Part shown: positions 8,691 through 16,980 of the stretch, in pieces
Position numbering within the stretch: the stretch's first letter is position 1
Layout of the letters: each line of letters starts with the position of its first letter
Assembly: GCF_003570705.1 (NCBI RefSeq)
Contig: NZ_QWVT01000015.1
Coordinates: 248,001 to 312,000 of the forward strand
DNA from: Mesobacillus zeae
GTDB taxonomy: Bacteria; Bacillota; Bacilli; Bacillales; Cytobacillaceae
Length of the DNA stretch: 64,000 nucleotides
Reading direction: 5' to 3'
Position numbers and translations under genes: made by a program
The notes under the pieces: model-generated
Databases searched by the model: none
Told to the model about the DNA's origin: nothing
Seen by the model: only the letters and a program-made list of their open reading frames with translations

Positions 8691-8815
8691 AAAGGGGTAA
8701 TTCAGCACATAAAGGATATTATGTTGCATTCGGAAGCCTTCAAATTATATAAATCTGAGGGCTTCTTTGAGTACCAATATGAACGATTATGTTACCTTGA
8801 TTTGTATGGGATGCA
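8691..8815 (+). pseudogene. Possible C-terminal fragment of a GNAT gene
   Basis: The frame through 8721 reads HSEAFKLYKSEGFFEYQYER and then CYLDLYG. This resembles the A-x-x-L-Y-x-x-x-GF-x-E element near the end of GNAT acetyltransferases. No start, no ribosome binding site and no acetyl-CoA loop are present, and the frame then runs antisense into the next gene. It could be chance; I regard it as a weak relic call. Confidence 0.3.
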
Positions 8816-8835
8816 AAAAAGGAAAATCCGTCTGT

Positions 8836-9288
8836 TCAACGCCCAACTCCCCCATGGAGTATACTTGATGTTAAAAAGGCTCCAACAGGAGGAAAGGTAT
8901 CACTAATGATGGGAGGTCCCGTGAGAATTGTATCGGTTGTAGCAATCCAAGTTCCATACTCACCTGTTTGTAAAGAGGGAGGCTTCATAATAAGCCGTCC
9001 ACTTAAAGTAGAATGTCGAATTTTAATCGAGGGATCATCAAATATAGTTAAATTACCAGAATACGTGGCATAAGGGGAATCAAATCTTATTTGTTTGGTG
9101 CTTTTATCCCAATATCCATTAATCGGAATATCCCTACCACGAAAATTAACTGTACCAGTTACCCTGTTACCTGTAAGAGAGTTGATGTTGAATATGCCAA
9201 AAACGATGGGTCTACCACCTACAGAAGCGTGAATACCCCACCGTGATGGGAAAGGTATACTAACCCTGGTTTCCTGTGCAGTTTGCAA
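8836..9288 (-). CDS. Beta-rich hypothetical protein
   Basis: The start chosen is TTG 9288: AAGGAG lies nine bases upstream, while a GTG at 9327 lacks such a site. The 150-residue product has no signal peptide or membrane segment. It alternates short strands with glycine/proline turns, for example GNRVTGTVNFRGRDIPINGY and ATYSGNLTIFDDPSI. This suggests a small beta-sandwich or lipocalin-like fold. I do not recognise a family. It stands alone between decayed regions and is transcribed against its left neighbours. Confidence 0.6.
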   Translation of the reverse strand: MQTAQETRVSIPFPSRWGIHASVGGRPIVFGIFNINSLTGNRVTGTVNFRGRDIPINGYWDKSTKQIRFDSPYATYSGNLTIFDDPSIKIRHSTLSGRLIMKPPSLQTGEYGTWIATTDTILTGPPIISDTFPPVGAFLTSSILHGGVGR

Positions 9289-9480
9289 AGTTGATCTCTC
9301 CTTATATTTAAAAAATGAGGAATACACAAATGAGACTTGATAAACTTAATAGCTGATATTGCAATGATGGATAAGGTAATTCAGATGTTTATTTACTGCC
9401 CTGTTGAAAGGAACAATAAAGTATATGCATCGAGTATCAAATTGGGAATACGGAAATTGTTTATAGAAAAAACTCTATCT

Positions 9481-9543
9481 CTATAGTTGGTAACATCCAT
9501 ATTCCGGGGTGATTAATCAATGGTTGATGTTATTTAACTATAG
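9481..9543. repeat. Imperfect 63-base inverted repeat
   Basis: The outer arms CTATAGTT (9481-9488) and AACTATAG (9536-9543) pair exactly. Further imperfect pairing extends inward (GTAACATCCAT against ATGGTTGATGTTA). There is no poly-T tract. It lies just upstream of the IS110 relic and could be an old element end or a hairpin site. Confidence 0.4.
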
Positions 9544-9639
9544 GGTCGTTGATCCTGGAAGGATTACCGCGCTTTTTGTTAAATCCTTATTGAGCTAACG
9601 GGGCAGCATTCCTGTAATGAAGGAAAATGGAGTTTGAGG

Positions 9640-10000
9640 AGTTTGAATAAAAAAATAGCCTCTTGGTAGAATGAGAGAGTCCTGAAGCTGGCCAGCGAAA
9701 AGGACAAAACTCAAATACCAGGAGGCCGTGTAATGAATTATAACCAAAATGAAAAGATTGCTCAAATCACTTCTCAATAAGAAGATGCAGTCCTTAATTA
9801 CCTTTTTCAATAAGCTGATCCGTATTTTCTTTGCCATTGGTAATAAACAATTTGAGTTCAGTGAAGAAAGAATGATAAAGGATATCCCTCATATGAGAGC
9901 AAAATTACCTCTACAATTATGGGAAGGTAAAAAGCACCTTAAAACAAAACCCTTTCTTCAGCAAAGCGTCCTTCTTCCTGCTGGAATCGGTACCGCATGA
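9640..10000 (+). mobile_element. Internally deleted IS110-family insertion sequence relic
   Basis: At 9733 a frame with ribosome binding site CAGGAGG opens as MNYNQNEKIAQITSQ and stops after 15 codons. This looks like the very N-terminus of an IS110-family transposase. The next frame at once continues MQSLITFFNKLIRIFFAIG and KQFEFSEERMIKDIPH, which resembles the last 40-50 residues of the same family. The central part, with both catalytic domains (about 350 codons), is missing. Noncoding flanks such as 9640-9732 presumably are the left end. Boundaries are uncertain because IS110 elements lack clear terminal inverted repeats. Confidence 0.6.
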
Positions 10001-10040
10001 AATCCCCTTTTAAGCAAAATACATGTATTAAAGCACATAG

Positions 10041-11189
10041 CTAAACCCTTAATCCTAATAACTCCTCGATTATTTCAGAGGGTTCTTTGTCAATAATCTG
10101 TTGTAAATATCGACTAACCTTGCTGTGATAATTATCCAGCTGAAACTTGTCCTGAAAAAATGAAGCCAACTGCTTTCCCACTGATTGACTGTTTTCCTCT
10201 TCCAGCTTTAATCGCATGATAATACCCAATCTTTCAAGCGTTTGTAAATTTATCTCTTCTTGACCTGGAAGACAATGATAGATAAAAATAGGTTTCCCCT
10301 TAAAAAGGCATTCGCTTAATGTGACACCCCCTGGTTTGGTCAGAATGGCGTCAGTTTTATCATATAAATCATTCATTTCCTGGCGAGATTCAATATATTC
10401 AATCGGTGTAATATTGCTTTTTTGGAAAGATTTTATTTTTCGGAACAAGTTCCTATTTGTCCCACACAAAATAGAAAAATGAACATTCTTATCATTCCCG
10501 ATTTTTGATACTAATTTCTCCATTGCACCCACTCCGAGGTTCCCTCCGGTAACCAGAACAGATAAGGGGAAGGATGGATTAGGTGTTTTAATAAGTATTT
10601 CTTTTCTTATTTTATGGTGAATAGGTATGCCTGTCAGAAATAATTGGCTTTCTTTAATACCACGTTGGTTTAAAAACTTCTTCATTTCATATGTAGGAAC
10701 AAAATGGAAATCAATATGTTGGATTCCCCACACTTTGTTGATGAAAAAGTCTGTATAAACATTAATTACAGGAGTCGATACTTCTCCAATTTCTTTTAGG
10801 TAATTTAATAAATAGGATGGAAGGCCATGTGTACAGACAATCAGGTCAGGCTGTTTTTCTTCCAACAGCCTTCTCATGTATTTAATAAACAATAATTCAT
10901 AAAGCCGGAATCGCTTGTCCCTGGCAAGGTTGGTATAAGCATTCCAGCGATATACAATGTTGTAAGTTTGGGGCAATATTTTGATCCAGCCAAGATAAAT
11001 ATTTGAAACCAGTCCTTCCATTTTGCCAAGACTATATGAGAGGATATCCACAACTTCACATTTTATGTCAGGCTGCTTTAATTGAATTCCTTCCAACAAA
11101 GCTTTTGCGACCTGGTGATGCCCTGATGGGATTTGTAAAAATGGTAAAAATAGTATCTTTTTTTTGACAGTAGGTCGTTCCATTTTCAC
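10041..11189 (-). CDS. ykoN: UgtP/MGDG synthase-like glycosyltransferase (YkoN-like)
   Basis: This is a 382-residue GT-B enzyme of family GT28. The N-terminal MGDG synthase domain starts at FLPFLQIPSGHHQVAKALLE (residues about 14-33). The C-terminal nucleotide-sugar domain shows VTGGNLGVGAME and the signature TKPGGVTLSECLFKGKPIF, then HCLPGQEEIN. Relatives transfer glucose or galactose from UDP-sugars to diacylglycerol at the inner face of the membrane. The neighbours (a YkoQ-like phosphoesterase and a YkoP-like protein) recall ykoN-ykoP-ykoQ of B. subtilis, so a lipid or envelope role is likely. The acceptor is not proven. Confidence 0.85.
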   Translation of the reverse strand: MKMERPTVKKKILFLPFLQIPSGHHQVAKALLEGIQLKQPDIKCEVVDILSYSLGKMEGLVSNIYLGWIKILPQTYNIVYRWNAYTNLARDKRFRLYELLFIKYMRRLLEEKQPDLIVCTHGLPSYLLNYLKEIGEVSTPVINVYTDFFINKVWGIQHIDFHFVPTYEMKKFLNQRGIKESQLFLTGIPIHHKIRKEILIKTPNPSFPLSVLVTGGNLGVGAMEKLVSKIGNDKNVHFSILCGTNRNLFRKIKSFQKSNITPIEYIESRQEMNDLYDKTDAILTKPGGVTLSECLFKGKPIFIYHCLPGQEEINLQTLERLGIIMRLKLEEENSQSVGKQLASFFQDKFQLDNYHSKVSRYLQQIIDKEPSEIIEELLGLRV

Positions 11190-11290
11190 ACCTCTATTAT
11201 ATTAGTTGAAAGGGACCAGTGGTGGTTCCATCAATTACCTTACATTTAAATGCTTTATTGCCTGTATAATCAATACGGAGGTGAATAACA

Positions 11291-12142
11291 ATTACTAGTA
11301 TTTTTCTAACCTTTATCTTTTTATTCCTTTTTTGGGCAATTGCACGTGCATATAAAAATACAAAGGATGTCGCTATTAACAGAATTTCAATTGAACAAAA
11401 TCCCGGTGAACGAACTAAAACCGATTTAAACATATTGCATTTGTCGGATCTTCACCTTGAAAATATCTCAATATCCCCGAATGAGTTGTACCATAAATTA
11501 AAGAGCGAAGAAATAGACCTGATTGTGTTAACCGGCGATTTTCTGGATCGTACACGAACAATCCCTAAACTTGGTCCGTATTTAAGAGCTCTGTGCCAAA
11601 TCAATGCAAAATACGGCATGTACGCTGTACTGGGTAATCACGATTATGTGCTCCGTGGAAACAATCTGCAGCTGTTAAAGGATACCCTGGAACAGCATGG
11701 CTGTACTGTCCTTCAAAATAGCAGCAAACTTATCTCTATTGACGGGATATCCGTTAATATCATTGGCATTGATGACTTCAGTACAAGGCGGAGTAATCTC
11801 GCAGCCTCCTATGCAAACCTTGAACCAGGATACAATCTTGTGCTGACACATGACCCGAATATCGTCCTTCATATGCAAAAATTCCATTTTGACTATTTAC
11901 TGTCCGGCCATTTCCATGGGGGACAGATCTGTTATCCAAAAGCCTATCACCTCGTGAAAATGGGTAAGCTCGTCAGGATGAATATGATTAAGGGTTTGCA
12001 CCATCATGATGGGAAACCCTTTTATATTAATGAAGGCCTCGGCCAAACAGGGGTTAATATCCGGGTCGGGAGCCGGCCTGAAATCACATTTCATCAATTA
12101 TCACTGTCAACGGTTAAATGCGAATCCTCCCCTGCTGTTTAA
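11291..12142 (+). CDS. ykoQ: YkoQ-like membrane metallophosphoesterase, apparent ATT start
   Basis: The frame is closed by TGA just upstream. The segment that looks like the natural N-terminus (TSIFLTFIFLFLFWAIARAY, a membrane anchor) follows ATT at 11291, which sits eight bases after GGAGGT. No ATG, GTG or TTG lies there; the first in-frame TTG is at 11435, inside the catalytic domain. The calcineurin-like motifs are complete: LSDLHLE, LTGDFLDR, LGNHDYV, LTHDPN and LSGHFHGGQ. The enzyme probably hydrolyses a phosphoester such as a lipid headgroup at the membrane. The length of 283 residues fits YkoQ. Either ATT serves as start codon or the original ATG has mutated. Confidence 0.85.
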   Translation: MTSIFLTFIFLFLFWAIARAYKNTKDVAINRISIEQNPGERTKTDLNILHLSDLHLENISISPNELYHKLKSEEIDLIVLTGDFLDRTRTIPKLGPYLRALCQINAKYGMYAVLGNHDYVLRGNNLQLLKDTLEQHGCTVLQNSSKLISIDGISVNIIGIDDFSTRRSNLAASYANLEPGYNLVLTHDPNIVLHMQKFHFDYLLSGHFHGGQICYPKAYHLVKMGKLVRMNMIKGLHHHDGKPFYINEGLGQTGVNIRVGSRPEITFHQLSLSTVKCESSPAV

Positions 12143-12146
12143 ACTA

Positions 12147-12175
12147 GCTGTTAGCTCAATGTTAACAGCTTTTTT
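12147..12175 (+). terminator. Intrinsic terminator after the YkoQ-like gene
   Basis: GCTGTTA (12147-12153) pairs with TAACAGC (12163-12169), followed by TTTTTTC. Confidence 0.85.
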
Positions 12176-12201
12176 CAATATTCCAAGGCCATCTTCATTC
12201 A

Positions 12202-12762
12202 TTAGATTTTGTAAAGCTTGCTTAATTTATCCTTCGACATGAATAAATAGCTGGGCGGTGGCTTCTTAACTAATTTTTTTATGGGAAGCTCATTAGCCGA
12301 CAGCAGCGTAATAGGCAGAAAGGTAGCCCATTTAAGCCATTTGTATACTAAATTGGAAATGGAAAAAACCTCAAAACCTAACCGCGTACTGCCTGTACAT
12401 AGGGTTGTAATTCCAATGATCCCTTTAATTTCATTAGAACGCTTATGAAAGCGAATATATCCTTCAATTCCCGGGAGTGACCTTTGAACATGGTAAAAAA
12501 TCAGCTTCGCTTTCCTTACTTCGCTCCTGATTGAATACAAATCAGTTAACAGCCGGACATTATGCAGGTGAACCTTTACAAGCAAATCATTTTTTGTAAT
12601 GTGTGTACCGTCTGAAAGAATGACATCCCTTCCTTTATATCTTGTCAGCCGCACGCGAAAGATGTTCCGGGCTGTTCCTGAATCCTGAAGCTTAGTTAAC
12701 CTGGTAAACCTATAGTACAAAGGGTCAAATATGCTCCATGCCGATAATAAATAATATCTCAT
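12202..12762 (-). CDS. ykoP: YkoP-like protein
   Basis: This 186-residue protein begins MRYYLLSAWSIFDPLYYRFT. It has a central basic part (VRLTRYKGRDVILSDGTHIT, KNDLLVKVHLHNVRLL) and a C-terminal hydrophobic stretch (WLKWATFLPITLLS). It resembles YkoP of B. subtilis, which is encoded with YkoN and YkoQ. The biochemical function is unknown. The H-x-H-N segment and basic patches could fit a role with phospholipids at the membrane, but this is inference. It faces the YkoQ-like gene and shares its terminator region. Confidence 0.7.
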   Translation of the reverse strand: MRYYLLSAWSIFDPLYYRFTRLTKLQDSGTARNIFRVRLTRYKGRDVILSDGTHITKNDLLVKVHLHNVRLLTDLYSIRSEVRKAKLIFYHVQRSLPGIEGYIRFHKRSNEIKGIIGITTLCTGSTRLGFEVFSISNLVYKWLKWATFLPITLLSANELPIKKLVKKPPPSYLFMSKDKLSKLYKI

Positions 12763-12813
12763 TGTTATACTCCCTTTATTCTATGTCGAGAAATATTTGT
12801 TGGCTGGGAAAAG

Positions 12814-13560
12814 CTAGGATCTATTTCCAACTAACTCTATTGTTGCAATAAAAGGCAAATGATCCGATGCTTCATCTTCACTCTTGATTACTTCACAATC
12901 AATGACCTGCATTTGTCTTGTGACAAATATGTAATCCAGCCTTCGAAACGGGCGTTTCGATGGAAAGGTATAGCCTCCCTGCCTTCCCGGATGCACTTCT
13001 GCCCATGCATCAGTCAGACTTTCTGTAACCACTTTCCACGTTCTTGAAGCGGGAGTCATGTTCCAGTCTCCCATAATCATTGCTGGACCTTTTGTTTGAA
13101 TGATCTTATTGATTATGAAGGCGGATTGCTTTTTGTGCTGAAAAGGTGCCAGGCTTAAATGGGTTACAAAAACCGTCAATTCTTCTTCTCCTGCCCTTAA
13201 TTTAACTTCCAATAAAGCTCTGTCTTCAGTTATTCTGGGCAAAAAGTCAAAAGGGTGATTATTCACTTCCAAAATCGGAAATCGTGTAAGCAGTGCATTG
13301 CCAAACTGCCGTGTCGGTGTACCATCCTCTGTTTCAATTGTAAGTGCAGGCCCATACGCATGGTTTATCTTCAACTCATTTCCTAAAAACTTTGCCTGGT
13401 CCAAATAGTGGCTTCTTTTAGAAAAATATCGATCAACTTCATTCAGGCCGATAATGTCAGCGTTGGCTGTTTTAATAATATGGGAAATTCGCTGCAAATC
13501 GAGCTTTTTATCCCTTCCTTTTCCATGGTGGATATTAAAAGTTAAAACCCTTAAATTCAA
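12814..13560 (-). CDS. Endonuclease/exonuclease/phosphatase family hydrolase
   Basis: This is a 248-residue metal-dependent hydrolase without a signal peptide. Family motifs in order are LTFNIHHGKG (metal-binding Asn), GLNEVDR (metal-binding Glu), FVTHLSL (catalytic His), MGDWNMTP (Asp/Asn pair) and the closing SDHLPFIATIEL (catalytic Asp-His). Members cleave phosphodiesters of DNA, inositol phosphates or sphingomyelin. Neighbouring lipid-type genes make a phospholipid or polyphosphate substrate as likely as nucleic acid. AAGGAGGTGCATCTTTG precedes the ATG at 13560. Confidence 0.88.
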   Translation of the reverse strand: MNLRVLTFNIHHGKGRDKKLDLQRISHIIKTANADIIGLNEVDRYFSKRSHYLDQAKFLGNELKINHAYGPALTIETEDGTPTRQFGNALLTRFPILEVNNHPFDFLPRITEDRALLEVKLRAGEEELTVFVTHLSLAPFQHKKQSAFIINKIIQTKGPAMIMGDWNMTPASRTWKVVTESLTDAWAEVHPGRQGGYTFPSKRPFRRLDYIFVTRQMQVIDCEVIKSEDEASDHLPFIATIELVGNRS

Positions 13561-13709
13561 AGATGCACCTCCTTACTGCATGAATAAAATCCTCTTTTAT
13601 CTTCTCCCGTCCGAAAAACTTTATAATGAACGAATCCTAAAATTTAAATTCCAATTATTTGAGATACCATCGATCAGTCGTTGGCCATTTCCATTTCAAG
13701 GTGATAAAC

Positions 13710-13784
13710 ATGAAAATTCCTTTTTCAGAACATATTAAGGAGAAGATATTAAGCCAAATGAATAAGGTGAGTAAGTATGCATGA
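13710..13784 (+). CDS. 24-codon open frame overlapping the next start
   Basis: ATG 13710 has AAGGTGATAAAC in front and opens MKIPFSEHIKEKILSQMNKV, ending at TGA 13782-13784. The stop overlaps the beginning of the next gene (ATG 13777). The ribosome binding site of that gene, AAGGTGAG, lies inside this frame, so translation of the short frame could control the downstream gene. It may be a true coupled peptide or a remnant of a longer gene. Confidence 0.4.
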   Translation: MKIPFSEHIKEKILSQMNKVSKYA

Positions 13785-15249
13785 AAAATCATCAAATACG
13801 AAACCAGTCATCCTGATTATTGTCGACACATTAATGGATGCACCATTAAAAGAAGCCATGCAGAAGGGCATGGCACCGGCATTTCAATTTTTAAAGAAAA
13901 AGGGAACCTATTATCCGAACCTTGCAGCCCCTTTTCCAACCATGTCGGTAAATGTTGATGCGACTCTTCTAACAGGTACTTTTTGCAATGAACATAATAT
14001 CCCTGGCTTGGTGTGGTTTAACAAGAAGGAAAACCGATTGGTTAACTATGGAACTCACTACCGTGAGTTGTTGAAACTAGGTCTTCGTCAGGCCATTGAG
14101 GATTTGTTATTCAATATGAACGAAGTCCATATAAGCCGGAATGTCACTACCATCCACGAGGATCTAGAAAATATGGGTAAGGTGTCTGCCTCCATTAATG
14201 CCCTTGTTTACCGCGGAAATTCGCCACATTCTTTCAAATTGCCCAGACTCTTAACTTGGATAACGAAAATAAGGCAAAATCGCTTAGTCCAAGCGTCTAA
14301 AATTTTCTCTTATGGAAGATTTTCAAAGCTTGACCCTTCCAGCCGGTATCAACATATGTGGCAAAAAATGGGCGTTAATGATGCCTCATCCGTCCAGCAG
14401 CTTACTCAGCTCATCCAGCATAAAAGACTTCCTTCGTTCTCCATCGTTTATTTCCCGGAACTTGATCAGCGCATCCATAAGAAAGGGCGCATGGACCTTG
14501 CTGGAATTCAAATGGCCGATCAACAAATGCAAAAAATACTTAACTTGTACGGCGATTGGACGAACGCGCTGGAGCAGAATACATGGATCGTGATGGGAGA
14601 CAACGGGCAGGCATGGGTGCATTCAAAGCGCAGTGAAGCAGTTATCGATTTGAGAAGAGCTTTAAACTCCTATAAAATCATGCGATTACGAAAAGGAATT
14701 AAAGCAGAGGATCAGGTTATACTGGCAGTAAATGACAGAATGGCTTATATATATTCCCTTGATTTGATAAGCACTCCGCTTGCCAAGTTGGCAAAAAAAT
14801 TACAGGAGGAAGAGAGGATAGACATTATCGCATGGAAGAATGCAAACCATATTGAAGTTAGATCAAGGGAAAAGGATGGAGAGTTAAGATTCTGTACAAA
14901 CGGAAAGTACACTGACCAGTATGGCCAATCCTGGAGTGTTGAAGGAAACGGGGATATATTAAATCTTACACTCGAAGATGAAAAAATTAATTACGGAGTA
15001 TATCCAGACGCTTTGGCCAGGTTGTACAGCAGCCTCTACTCCCATGAAGGAGATTTCCTTATTGTCAGTGCAAAGCCAGGCTATGAATTCGTGGGCGAGG
15101 GCTCCCCTGTTCATCTTGGCGGTGCGGGACACGGCGGATTGCATGAACAGGATACGCTCGTCCCGCTAATTGTCGCAGGCACGGACTCATATCCTGACCA
15201 ATTGCGGGTGGTCGACATGAAGAAATGGATTCTCTCTTTGATTAACTAG
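13777..15249 (+). CDS. Alkaline phosphatase-superfamily phosphodiesterase (nucleotide pyrophosphatase type)
   Basis: This 490-residue protein starts with the metal-binding strand VILIIVDTLMDAPL. Next comes the nucleophile region FPTMSVNVDATLLTGTF, in which a Thr/Ser would be the catalytic residue. It continues with FPELDQRIHKKG, VMGDNGQAWV and GGAGHGGLHEQDTLVPLIV, the last two holding Asp/His metal ligands. The order matches type I phosphodiesterase/nucleotide pyrophosphatases. No signal peptide is visible, so it is probably cytosolic or membrane-associated. The substrate is unknown. The neighbouring hydrolases and glycosyltransferase point to envelope lipids or sugar nucleotides. Confidence 0.85.
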   Translation: MHEKSSNTKPVILIIVDTLMDAPLKEAMQKGMAPAFQFLKKKGTYYPNLAAPFPTMSVNVDATLLTGTFCNEHNIPGLVWFNKKENRLVNYGTHYRELLKLGLRQAIEDLLFNMNEVHISRNVTTIHEDLENMGKVSASINALVYRGNSPHSFKLPRLLTWITKIRQNRLVQASKIFSYGRFSKLDPSSRYQHMWQKMGVNDASSVQQLTQLIQHKRLPSFSIVYFPELDQRIHKKGRMDLAGIQMADQQMQKILNLYGDWTNALEQNTWIVMGDNGQAWVHSKRSEAVIDLRRALNSYKIMRLRKGIKAEDQVILAVNDRMAYIYSLDLISTPLAKLAKKLQEEERIDIIAWKNANHIEVRSREKDGELRFCTNGKYTDQYGQSWSVEGNGDILNLTLEDEKINYGVYPDALARLYSSLYSHEGDFLIVSAKPGYEFVGEGSPVHLGGAGHGGLHEQDTLVPLIVAGTDSYPDQLRVVDMKKWILSLIN

Positions 15250-15283
15250 AAATAAGCATGAAACAGGGATAATTCATTGGTAA

Positions 15284-15310
15284 ATTCCCTTCTCATTTTG
15301 AGAAGGGATT
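15284..15310 (+). terminator. Hairpin after the phosphodiesterase gene
   Basis: ATTCCCTTCTCA and TGAGAAGGGAT form a near-perfect stem with a short T-rich loop. No long T tract follows, so it may act weakly or only protect the mRNA end. Confidence 0.55.
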
Positions 15311-15314
15311 CACA

Positions 15315-15608
15315 TTGATAATTTCGATTTATGATAAAGTACCTTTGCCTAAAGTAAAAGATGTATCAATGATAGAACCAAGGTATGTTTTTAGTGGATT
15401 ACAAAGGGATTATGATCTAGAAGCTGAACACAACATAAAAATATTACCAAAGGGAAAGTATTTAACGATAGCCTTTAGTAAAGAGAATGAGGAAGAATGC
15501 AGAAGGAAAATGGTTAAATATGTGAAAGGGAACAATTTATAAATAAAAAGTTTTATTGAAGTAGAGCTTTATAACGATTTGTTTAATACTGAATCTTATA
15601 GTTGTTAA
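15315..15608 (+). pseudogene. Relic of a MerR-type regulator effector domain (BmrR/BltR-like)
   Basis: The frame from TTG 15315 reads VPLPKVKDVSMIEPRYVFSG and then HNIKILPKGKYLTIAFSKEN, and stops at TAA 15540. Past the stop, the same frame continues IKSFIEVELYNDLFNTESYS to TAA 15606-15608. The I-x-x-L-P-x-G-x-Y-x-x-I and F-I-E-V-E-L-Y-N-D-L patterns resemble the GyrI-like drug-binding domain at the C-terminus of MerR regulators of multidrug efflux. The helix-turn-helix half is missing and an in-frame stop is present, so the gene is dead. No efflux gene remains beside it. Confidence 0.55.
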
Positions 15609-16210
15609 ATTCAAATGTTTATAGAAAATAATGAGTCAGTTGACTGTTATATACATAATAAAAAAACGACATAAAAACCCCTTTTTTTGGGGGGCCAAGA
15701 GTATCTGGGCGCGCATAGAAGCGGTCAGGCCTTTTTCTGCACATGCCATGGAGGGTTGAAAACAAAAAGGAGAAAGCGAGTGCAGGTCATGTTTTGTTCT
15801 ACGTAATGATAATTTTTCCCCAAGTGTTTCGTAAGGTTCATCTCCCAAAAATCTGGGCCGTCCGTTGCAAATTCAAATAATTGGTGGTACAGGTTTTTAT
15901 GTCACTACTTTGGCGAGTGTTTTGCTTTTATATACCAATAAGCAATTTCTTTCTCTTATAGTACAGAAAAAATGCTCCATAAGTTTTAGTCACCTTTCGT
16001 AAAGGAAATGGGTATACCTGAGCGGGTTGGAATAGGGCAATCAGATTTAGCCTTGGAAGGTATACAACCAGGAACGAAATTGAACAACTGGTTAAAGAAA
16101 AAGATTTTAATATATTACCATGCAAAAAGGTTAAACTCTTGCATGGTTTTATTTATTTTGAGGCATAGGAGTTTACAAAAAATAATCCGCAATGTTATTA
16201 TTCAACTAAT
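15609..16210. other. Decayed stretch with one terminator-like hairpin
   Basis: No convincing gene is present. Short frames on both strands (for example near 15640-15850 minus and 16008-16140 plus) lack ribosome binding sites and familiar motifs. A hairpin CCATGCAA (16118-16125)/TTGCATGG (16139-16146) followed by TTTTATTTATTTT looks like the terminator of a lost plus-strand gene. Confidence 0.5.
16118..16155 (+). terminator. Orphan intrinsic terminator
   Basis: An 8-bp stem CCATGCAA/TTGCATGG with a 13-base loop and a T-rich tail. No intact gene ends before it, which supports decay of the upstream region. Confidence 0.65.
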
Positions 16211-16231
16211 CGATTGAATAGTTTAGTGGGG

Positions 16232-16894
16232 ATGGAGGGGATTTATATAGAAGCTCGGGAATTTAAGGATTTCATTTATGGTGAATTTGCTCGAATTGGA
16301 AAAGCGATCTCTAGTCCAAAAAGAATTGAACTTCTAGACCTGTTGACTCAAGGTCCTAAAACGGTTGAAACTATGGCTGCGGATACGAAAATGAGCATAG
16401 CCAATACCTCAAAGCATCTACAAACATTGCTTGATGCAAGGCTCGTAACAAATTCAAAGGACAAAAACTATGTGATCTATCGTTTGGCAAGTGAACAAGT
16501 GTTTATGTTTGTATTGGCATTAAGAGGAACTGCAGAGGATCGAATTTCAGATTTAAAACTTGTTAGAGAAGATTACATTCTAAGAAAAAACGCACTAAAT
16601 ACCATTTCGTTTGATGAGTTAATTGAAAAATTGAAAAAGGATGCTGTTACTTTGCTGGATGTTAGACCAATTGAAGAATTCAATCATCATCATTTGCCTC
16701 AGGCCTTATCAGTTCCGATTACGGAACTTGAAGATAACATGGACTTATTGCCAAAAGATAAAGAAATTGTGGCATACTGCCGTGGACCATTTTGTGTTTA
16801 TGCTACTGAAGCAGTAGAGATACTAAAGTCTAGAGGATTTCGAGCTACCCTGCTTGAAGCAGGAATAAATGAGTGGAAACAAATTCAGCACTAA
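16232..16894 (+). CDS. ArsR-family regulator fused to a rhodanese domain
   Basis: A winged helix-turn-helix covers about the first 100 residues (SSPKRIELLDLLTQGPKTVE, then SIANTSKHLQTLLDARLV). A rhodanese domain follows: VTLLDVRPIEEFNHHHLPQA, and the active loop YCRGPFCVYAT, in which the Cys of Y-C-R-G-P-F is the persulfide-forming residue. Such proteins sense sulfane sulfur and control sulfur oxidation or transport genes. Homologues usually begin just before E-A-R-E-F-K-D. Here that point is ATA 16247, six bases after GGAGGGG, while ATG 16232 lies in front of that site. The true start is therefore uncertain. The downstream sulfur gene is ruined. Confidence 0.85.
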   Translation: MEGIYIEAREFKDFIYGEFARIGKAISSPKRIELLDLLTQGPKTVETMAADTKMSIANTSKHLQTLLDARLVTNSKDKNYVIYRLASEQVFMFVLALRGTAEDRISDLKLVREDYILRKNALNTISFDELIEKLKKDAVTLLDVRPIEEFNHHHLPQALSVPITELEDNMDLLPKDKEIVAYCRGPFCVYATEAVEILKSRGFRATLLEAGINEWKQIQH

Positions 16895-16980
16895 TATAGG
16901 CGGAGAAATGCTATCTCGTTAATATTTTCATATGAATCCTACTGCAATTTCATATTTGTTTGGTTGTGTAACATTTCACA

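Noticed and set aside
8721-8906. A complete 61-residue gene
   Set aside because: No ribosome binding site, and its second half is antisense to the gene at 8836-9288. At best a GNAT fragment, listed as such with low confidence.
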